The notes under the pieces were generated by a model. It saw only the letters and a program-made list of their open reading frames with translations, was not told the origin of the DNA and searched no databases. A stretch of 64,000 nt of DNA, taken from assembly GCF_000372965.1 (NCBI RefSeq), contig NZ_KB890024.1, positions 1,862,839 to 1,926,838 on the forward strand, read 5' to 3'. Below are positions 59,630-64,000 of this stretch, one piece after another (within the stretch, counting starts at the first letter, position 1; every line of letters starts with the position of its first letter). The stretch is from Hoeflea sp. 108 (GTDB lineage: Bacteria; Pseudomonadota; Alphaproteobacteria; Rhizobiales; Rhizobiaceae). Made by a program: the position numbers and the translations under genes.

Positions 59630-60702
59630 TGGCTGGCTCCATTGACGGCTAGCTCGATGCGTTCGCGGATCACCGTCGCATCCATGAGGGGGCCGAGGTT
59701 CAGGCCGGACTCGTCGAAGCTGACACCGCCGATGGCCTTGACCAGCTTGCGGTCGCGCACGTTGAGCCTGACGTCGTCGATCATCTGGCCGGCGTTGAGT
59801 TCGAACACCAGCACGCGCTTGCAGTCCTGCGATGCCGCTTCCAGCGCGTCACCCGGGAAAGGCCACAGAGTGATCGGCCTGAAATAGCCAACCTTGTGGC
59901 CGTCGGCGCGCATCTCTCGCACCACATGTTCGACGAACTTGCCGCCGGAGCCGAAGGCCACGACAAGCGTCTCTGCGTCCTCGACGAAACCCTGCTCATG
60001 ACGCGCCTCGACTTCGGCGATGGCGTCGAACTTCGCGGCGATCCGCTCCCAGTGCTTGCTCGGGCCGGGGCCGGGGTCGTTGGTCTTGCCGCAGCCGAAG
60101 GTCCAGATCTGCCGCGACTTGCCGGTGCCGCCAGAGGTGCCGTCGAGCTGCCAGTCCTTGGGTGGCAGCGGCTCGAGGTCAAGCTGGGGCAGCGTCGTTC
60201 CCATCTGCGTGCGGGCAAGCAGATTGTCGCCCATGAAGATGACCGGTACCCGGTATTTGTCGGCGAGGTGGAAGGCGAGCTGGGCGTGTTCGACCGCCTC
60301 GTGCAGGTCTTTGGGCGCCAGCGTGATGGTGCGGTAGTCTCCCCAGCCGCCACCGCGGGTCGCCTGGAAATAGTCCTGCTGGTTGCGCGCCATGTTGAAG
60401 ATGACGACAGGCGTCTCGTTGAGCGCGGCTTCGGCAATCGCCTCCTGCATCAGCGCCAGGCCCTGGCCGCAGGAGCCGCTGGCGGCGCGGAAGCCCCCCG
60501 CTGCGGCACCCAGCGCCATGTTGACGCCCTCGATCTCGGTCGCCGCGTTGATGCAAACACCGTCATGGTGCGGCAGCTTCTCGGCCATGTATTCGAGAAG
60601 CTCGGTCGCCGGCGACATCGGATATCCGGCATAGAACCGCAGGCCCGCCTGGATCGCTGCCTCGACGATCGCTTCGCTGCCGTCCATCAAGCGCATCGTC
60701 AT
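59626..60702 (-). CDS. 2-oxoacid:ferredoxin oxidoreductase, alpha subunit
   Basis: 358 residues, pyrimidine-binding domain first (RLMDGSEAIVEAAIQAGLRFYAGYPMSPATELLEYMAE; INAATEIEGVNMALGAAAGG), then the transketolase C-like domain (TLVVAFGSGGKFVEHVVREM). ATG 60702 overlaps the delta stop by one base and has AAAGGA upstream. The frame is open to 61038, but the extra part reads through the delta gene in the wrong frame. Confidence 0.9.
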   Translation of the reverse strand: MTMRLMDGSEAIVEAAIQAGLRFYAGYPMSPATELLEYMAEKLPHHDGVCINAATEIEGVNMALGAAAGGFRAASGSCGQGLALMQEAIAEAALNETPVVIFNMARNQQDYFQATRGGGWGDYRTITLAPKDLHEAVEHAQLAFHLADKYRVPVIFMGDNLLARTQMGTTLPQLDLEPLPPKDWQLDGTSGGTGKSRQIWTFGCGKTNDPGPGPSKHWERIAAKFDAIAEVEARHEQGFVEDAETLVVAFGSGGKFVEHVVREMRADGHKVGYFRPITLWPFPGDALEAASQDCKRVLVFELNAGQMIDDVRLNVRDRKLVKAIGGVSFDESGLNLGPLMDATVIRERIELAVNGASQ

Positions 60703-60959
60703 CACTGCATCCTTTCGGCGTCCGAGCCCGAAACGATCGGCTCGTGGTACTTGTAGACTTCGAAGACGAAGTCGGGGCAGACCTGCTGGCAGGCAGTGCA
60801 ACCGGTGCAGCCGGGCGAGAGTTCGGGATAGAGATAACCTGTCGCATTGCCTGTCCTGGACATGGTCAGCACCCGGGGAGGGCAGGCGACGATGCAGAGT
60901 TCGCAGCCCTTGCAGCGATCGGCATCGATGACGAGTGTGCCGCGCGTGACCTGTCTCAT
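60702..60959 (-). CDS. 2-oxoacid:ferredoxin oxidoreductase, delta subunit (2x[4Fe-4S] ferredoxin)
   Basis: 85 residues with two complete cluster motifs: CKGCELCIVACP at residues 16-27 and CTGCTACQQVCP at 51-62. It carries electrons from the catalytic subunits to free ferredoxin. It overlaps the gamma gene by ATGA and the alpha gene by one base. Confidence 0.9.
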   Translation of the reverse strand: MRQVTRGTLVIDADRCKGCELCIVACPPRVLTMSRTGNATGYLYPELSPGCTGCTACQQVCPDFVFEVYKYHEPIVSGSDAERMQ

Positions 60960-61537
60960 GCGACCTCCCGTGCGTCGAAGTCGACGGCGAAGGCCAACGG
61001 CGTGACAGCGGCCGCCCCTGCGCGGATCGCCCGCTCATTGGCGTCGATGTGCTGGCGGCGATAGGACGGGATCTGCTCGGCCATGGCAGCCACGGCGCTG
61101 TCGATCTTCACCGCGCCGGTCAGGGCCGCGAAGGCGCCCAGCATCACCATGCCGGCGGCCATGCGGCTGCCCTGTTCGGTGGCAATCGCTGTGGCCGGCA
61201 GCTTGACCATCCGGTGCCTTTGCATGTCGGGCAGGTCGGCGGCGATTGTCTCTTCGGCGAGCACCAGCGAGCCGGGCCGCAGCCGCGAGCCGACACGCTC
61301 CCAGAACAGGTGCGACATGGCGATGGCTGAGCCGGCATGCGGCAGGATCGGCAGCGCCTTCAGCGGTTTGGCGCCAATGACAACAGTGCCTACCGAACTG
61401 CCGCCACGCATATGGCCGCCATACTCGCCGGCAAGCATCACATGTCTGCCGTCCCTGATGGCAGCAAGCGCCAGCGACTTGCCGACAAGCTGGATGCCCT
61501 GGCCGCCGATGCCAGAAATGAAAAGGTCGAGTTCCAA
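60956..61537 (-). CDS. 2-oxoacid:ferredoxin oxidoreductase, gamma subunit
   Basis: 193 residues. The gamma-family core is clear: FISGIGGQGIQLVGKSLALAA, then AGEYGGHMRGGSSVGTVVIG, and a Rossmann-like LFWERVGSRLRPGSLVL. First gene of the operon; order gamma-delta-alpha-beta is that of archaeal POR and VOR loci. An oxygen-sensitive enzyme of this type is unusual in an otherwise respiratory gene set. Confidence 0.9.
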   Translation of the reverse strand: MELDLFISGIGGQGIQLVGKSLALAAIRDGRHVMLAGEYGGHMRGGSSVGTVVIGAKPLKALPILPHAGSAIAMSHLFWERVGSRLRPGSLVLAEETIAADLPDMQRHRMVKLPATAIATEQGSRMAAGMVMLGAFAALTGAVKIDSAVAAMAEQIPSYRRQHIDANERAIRAGAAAVTPLAFAVDFDAREVA

Positions 61538-61596
61538 CTAACCCCTCCCGGTTACTCGTGGCCCTAGAGCTACGGGCATCCGGTCCCGGGCGCAAG

Positions 61597-61646
61597 ACAT
61601 TTTTTCTACTCCAACAAGAAATTTCCTGTTGAAGTGTAAAAAATGT
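61597..61646. promoter_or_regulatory. 50-bp near-palindrome between operon and ferredoxin gene
   Basis: The left arm (61597-61621) and the right arm (61622-61646) match at 21 of 25 positions as inverted repeats, with no spacer. The ends are ACATTTTTT and AAAAAATGT; the centre is AGAAATTTCC. Placed between divergent promoters, it is a strong candidate operator for the TetR protein at 62023-62781. A looser 15-of-22 match to one arm is at 62936-62957. Confidence 0.6.
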
Positions 61647-61683
61647 TCGCTAGCTTCCGGCCACCGCTTTGGAGGGATGACAA

Positions 61684-62019
61684 ATGGCCTATGTGGTGAC
61701 CGACGCCTGTGTGCGCTGCAAATTCACCGACTGCGTGGCGGTCTGCCCGGTCGATTGCTTCCATGAGGGCGAGAACATGCTGGTGATCGATCCCGAGGTG
61801 TGCATCGACTGCGGTGTCTGCGAACCCGAGTGCCCGGCCGACGCCATTCTCGCCGACACCGACCCACGCGCCGCGAAGTGGCTGAAGATGAACAAGGATT
61901 ATGCGGCCAAATGGCCTGTCATCTCGGCCCAGCTGCCGCCGCCTGAAGATGCCGATGCGTTCAAGGGCCTCGAAGGAAAGCTCGAGACTCATTTCTCGCC
62001 GAAGGCGGCAGCGCGCTGA
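61684..62019 (+). CDS. fdxA: 7Fe ferredoxin (FdxA type)
   Basis: 111 residues. Cysteines 9, 12, 17 and 21 with CPVDCFHEG and the second set CIDCGVCEPECP (40-50) are those of [3Fe-4S][4Fe-4S] FdxA ferredoxins. GGAGG stands 8 bases before ATG 61684. Divergent from the oxidoreductase operon, it is probably its electron acceptor, with FPR at the operon's far end as the next carrier. Confidence 0.93.
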   Translation: MAYVVTDACVRCKFTDCVAVCPVDCFHEGENMLVIDPEVCIDCGVCEPECPADAILADTDPRAAKWLKMNKDYAAKWPVISAQLPPPEDADAFKGLEGKLETHFSPKAAAR

Positions 62020-62022
62020 CCG

Positions 62023-62781
62023 TTATGACGTCGGTTGGCCGCGTGGGGACATGCCGTCGAACAGGATGTCGAGGATCTGCACCGCCAGGTCTGTCGGCGT
62101 CAGTGCACCCGGCCGGTACCATTCGCGGGTCCAGATCAGGGTGCCCTGAAGCACCTGGTTGGCGAGCGACACATTTATGCCCGACCTCAATTCACCCGCC
62201 TCGGCCGCCGCCGCCATCAGGTCGCGCCAGATCTTGTTGGTCTCGTTCAGCAGGCCGAAATGCCTGTCGCGCACGTCCTGAGGGATCTGGTTGATGACGT
62301 TGCCATGGGCGGCGATGTAGTCGAGCTTCGTAAGCGTCGTGTTGAGATAGGTGATCGCGGCCGCCTCGATACGCTCGCGATAGCGCGCCTCGGGCGGCAT
62401 CTGCTGCAGCGTTGCCAGAAGCCTGATGTGCAGTTGCCGGGTCAGGCTGTTGATCATCTCCTCGACCAGCACGTCTTTGGTCGGGAAGTGATAGCGAAGC
62501 GCCGTCACATGCAGGCCGATTTCGTCCGAGATATCGCTGAGCTTGGTCAGCTGGTAGCCCTTCTGGGCAAACACCTTGGCAGCGGCGTCGAGGATCTTTT
62601 CCTGCACGCCTTCGGTCTTGCGGCTCGGCTTACGGCCCGAAGCGTTGCGAGCAGTGCGGTTGAGCTCGCGCACCGCACCTTCGGCCTCCGGCATCGCCAG
62701 TTCTTCCGGTTCGTTCGATGTCATCTTCCGCACATCCGAGCCTGCCTGTTCGCCCGGCCTATCTTCGCTATTCCCAGTCAT
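62023..62781 (-). CDS. TetR/AcrR family regulator
   Basis: 252 residues. A long polar N-terminus (about 55), then the TetR helix-turn-helix (EKILDAAAKVFAQKGYQLTKLSDISDEIGLHVTALRYHF), then an all-helical ligand domain. It ends 3 bases from the fdxA stop and is convergent with it. GGAGG lies 10 bases before ATG 62781. By position it controls the oxidoreductase operon, fdxA and the SDR gene. Confidence 0.9.
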   Translation of the reverse strand: MTGNSEDRPGEQAGSDVRKMTSNEPEELAMPEAEGAVRELNRTARNASGRKPSRKTEGVQEKILDAAAKVFAQKGYQLTKLSDISDEIGLHVTALRYHFPTKDVLVEEMINSLTRQLHIRLLATLQQMPPEARYRERIEAAAITYLNTTLTKLDYIAAHGNVINQIPQDVRDRHFGLLNETNKIWRDLMAAAAEAGELRSGINVSLANQVLQGTLIWTREWYRPGALTPTDLAVQILDILFDGMSPRGQPTS

Positions 62782-62935
62782 TTGTAACGTGCCTCCGTGC
62801 CTTCAAACCACAGCTTTCCCATCCGTGGCTTGCCATCCGGCGCCGCCTCCTGCTGTCGCAGGACCGGCAATGGAATGCGGCTTCGTCGGGCATTCAGATT
62901 CGGTACCATGGCGACGCGGACTGTCAGTGCAAGGT

Positions 62936-62962
62936 AATTTTCTGCTTGAGCATGAAATTTTT
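62936..62962. promoter_or_regulatory. Possible second TetR site before the SDR gene
   Basis: AATTTTCTGCTTGAGCATG and the following AAATTT match one arm of the 61597-61646 palindrome at about 15 of 22 positions and are AT-rich for this genome. It lies in the 223-base gap between tetR (62781) and the SDR gene (63005). Weak evidence. Confidence 0.3.
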
Positions 62963-63004
62963 GCGGATAGGTTTGCCCGCGAGGATTTTCAGGGAGCCTA
63001 AAAA

Positions 63005-63763
63005 ATGTTCGATCTCGGTCTGAAGGGGCGCCGTGTGGTCGTTGCCGGCGGCAGCAGGGGGTTAGGCCTGCACACCGCACTCGCTTTCGCTGCGGTCGGC
63101 GCTTCGGTCTCGATCTGTGCACGCGGCGCGGCCGACCTGGAAATGGCCCGAGGCCGCATTGCCGCGCATGGTGTCACCGCCCATGCCGGGCTGTGCGACC
63201 TCGCCGACCTCGGCTCGATAGAGGCCTATGTCGCCGATGCCGCCACAGCCCTTGGCGGCATCGACATCCTGGTCAACAACGCCACCGGCAAGGCGAGTTC
63301 CGGCGCGGAGGACGATTGGGCCGCGAGCCTCGGCATCGATGTGCTTGCCACCGTGCGTGTTTCCCGCTCCGCCCAACCTCATCTTGAAAAGGGCACCAAT
63401 CCGGTAATCGTCAACATCTCGTCGCGCACCGCCTTCGCCGCAGCACCGATGACGCCAGCCTATGCGGCGGCCAAAGCTGCAATCATGCATTTCACCCGCT
63501 CGCAGGCAGCGGCGCTGGCCAGGAAAGGAATTCGCGCCAACTGCGTCGCCCCCAGTTCGCTCGAATTCCCAGGTGGCTGGTGGAACAAATGCCGCGTCGA
63601 CAATCCCGACCTCTACACCAGGACGCAGGCAAGCTTCCCCTTCGGACGCTTCGGCACCCCAGAGGACATCGCCCGCGTCATCCTCTTCCTGGCGTCGCCG
63701 CTGAGCGGCTGGATCACTGGCCAGACCCTGCTCGCCGACGGCGGCCAGACGCTTGCCGCCTGA
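63005..63763 (+). CDS. Short-chain dehydrogenase/reductase
   Basis: 252 residues. Nucleotide-binding motif AGGSRGLG (TGxxxGxG variant), NNA, catalytic Ser in NISSRT, Tyr-x-x-x-Lys as YAAAK, and the C-terminal SGWITGQTLLADGGQT. The substrate is unknown. It may act on a hydroxyacid or hydroxyacyl-CoA linked to the neighbouring operon. Start ATG 63005, preceded by CAGGGAGCC. Confidence 0.9.
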   Translation: MFDLGLKGRRVVVAGGSRGLGLHTALAFAAVGASVSICARGAADLEMARGRIAAHGVTAHAGLCDLADLGSIEAYVADAATALGGIDILVNNATGKASSGAEDDWAASLGIDVLATVRVSRSAQPHLEKGTNPVIVNISSRTAFAAAPMTPAYAAAKAAIMHFTRSQAAALARKGIRANCVAPSSLEFPGGWWNKCRVDNPDLYTRTQASFPFGRFGTPEDIARVILFLASPLSGWITGQTLLADGGQTLAA

Positions 63764-63823
63764 CGCGTCGGTTTGCGCGACAGCCTGAAAGGCGGTATCC
63801 GGAACCGTCGAGCGAGGACGGCT

Positions 63824-64000
63824 ATGAACCACGATGCCTATGACGATGCCTATGTCGCCGAGATATTGAACACGGTCAGGACGATCGCGGTGGTGGGGGC
63901 CTCGGCCAACGACGTCAGGCCGAGCTACTTCGTCACTAAGTACCTGATCGACAAGGGTTACGAGGTCTTTCCCGTCAATCCCGGCCATGCCGGCAGGGAG
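63824..64000 (+). CDS. CoA-binding domain protein (partial, runs off the window)
   Basis: The first 59 codons of a gene cut by the window edge. The visible part is the Rossmann CoA-binding domain (TIAVVGASANDVRPSYFVTKYL, KGYEVFPVNPGHAG) as in YccU-like proteins or the N-terminus of acyl-CoA synthetases (ADP-forming). Which of the two cannot be told. GAGGA lies 6 bases before ATG 63824. Confidence 0.8.
   Translation, partial: MNHDAYDDAYVAEILNTVRTIAVVGASANDVRPSYFVTKYLIDKGYEVFPVNPGHAGRE

Overview
The window reads as chromosome of a high-GC alphaproteobacterium of the Hyphomicrobiales (Rhizobiales), most like Phyllobacteriaceae (Mesorhizobium/Aminobacter type). This rests on the overall gene content, on familiar rhizobial gene pairs (ldtR-ldtP; bamE, a cytochrome bc1 chaperone and a DUF177 gene ahead of plsX-fabH-ihfA), on a row of DUF1344 genes and on palindromic intergenic repeats of a kind seen in this group. 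No rRNA, phage, insertion sequence or CRISPR array was found. One tRNA gene (Pro, GGG) is present.

Layout. 1-8350: end of parC, an AI-2E family transporter, an EamA exporter, bpt, an RDD protein, hemB, a 3-hydroxyisobutyryl-CoA hydrolase, a small membrane protein and the MarR regulator ldtR. 8687-16072: an L,D-transpeptidase, glyA, nrdR, then a tight ribD-ribE-ribH-nusB-MFS series. 16228-20933: an atypical small membrane protein, then a four-gene osmoprotectant ABC transporter in the order of E. coli osmF-yehY-yehX-yehW. 20961-29244: two small genes starting at one shared CATG, the proton-pumping pyrophosphatase hppA, bamE, a cytochrome bc1 chaperone, DUF177, plsX, fabH, ihfA and a MerR regulator. 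29370-31620: tRNA-Pro and five tandem DUF1344 paralogues. 31834-41244: a surface polysaccharide locus (ligase/polymerase, initiating phosphotransferase, glycosyltransferase, Wza-type exporter, Wzc-type co-polymerase with a decayed kinase domain, GNAT/FemAB-like protein, polysaccharide deacetylase).

41290-51828 is mixed core metabolism: ctaA, an APH(6)-like kinase, argC, an agmatinase-family gene, a glycerophosphodiester phosphodiesterase behind a clear Pho-box array, rplM-rpsI, an HxlR/NmrA divergent pair with a 25-bp perfect palindrome, a thioesterase, an enoyl-CoA hydratase and a VOC protein behind a FixK/FNR-like site.

The most distinctive part is 51851-63763. A single minus-strand run encodes four subunits of a 2-oxoacid:ferredoxin oxidoreductase, an acyl-CoA-ligase-like protein lacking the usual catalytic lysine, a complete branched-chain-type ABC transporter and a ferredoxin-NADP reductase. 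A 7Fe ferredoxin, a TetR regulator and an SDR follow on the other side. A 50-bp near-palindrome sits between the operon and the ferredoxin gene. I read this as a self-contained, TetR-controlled module that imports a carboxylic acid, decarboxylates a 2-oxoacid to acyl-CoA and passes the electrons through ferredoxin to NADPH. The substrate cannot be read from the sequence. The window ends inside a CoA-binding-domain gene.
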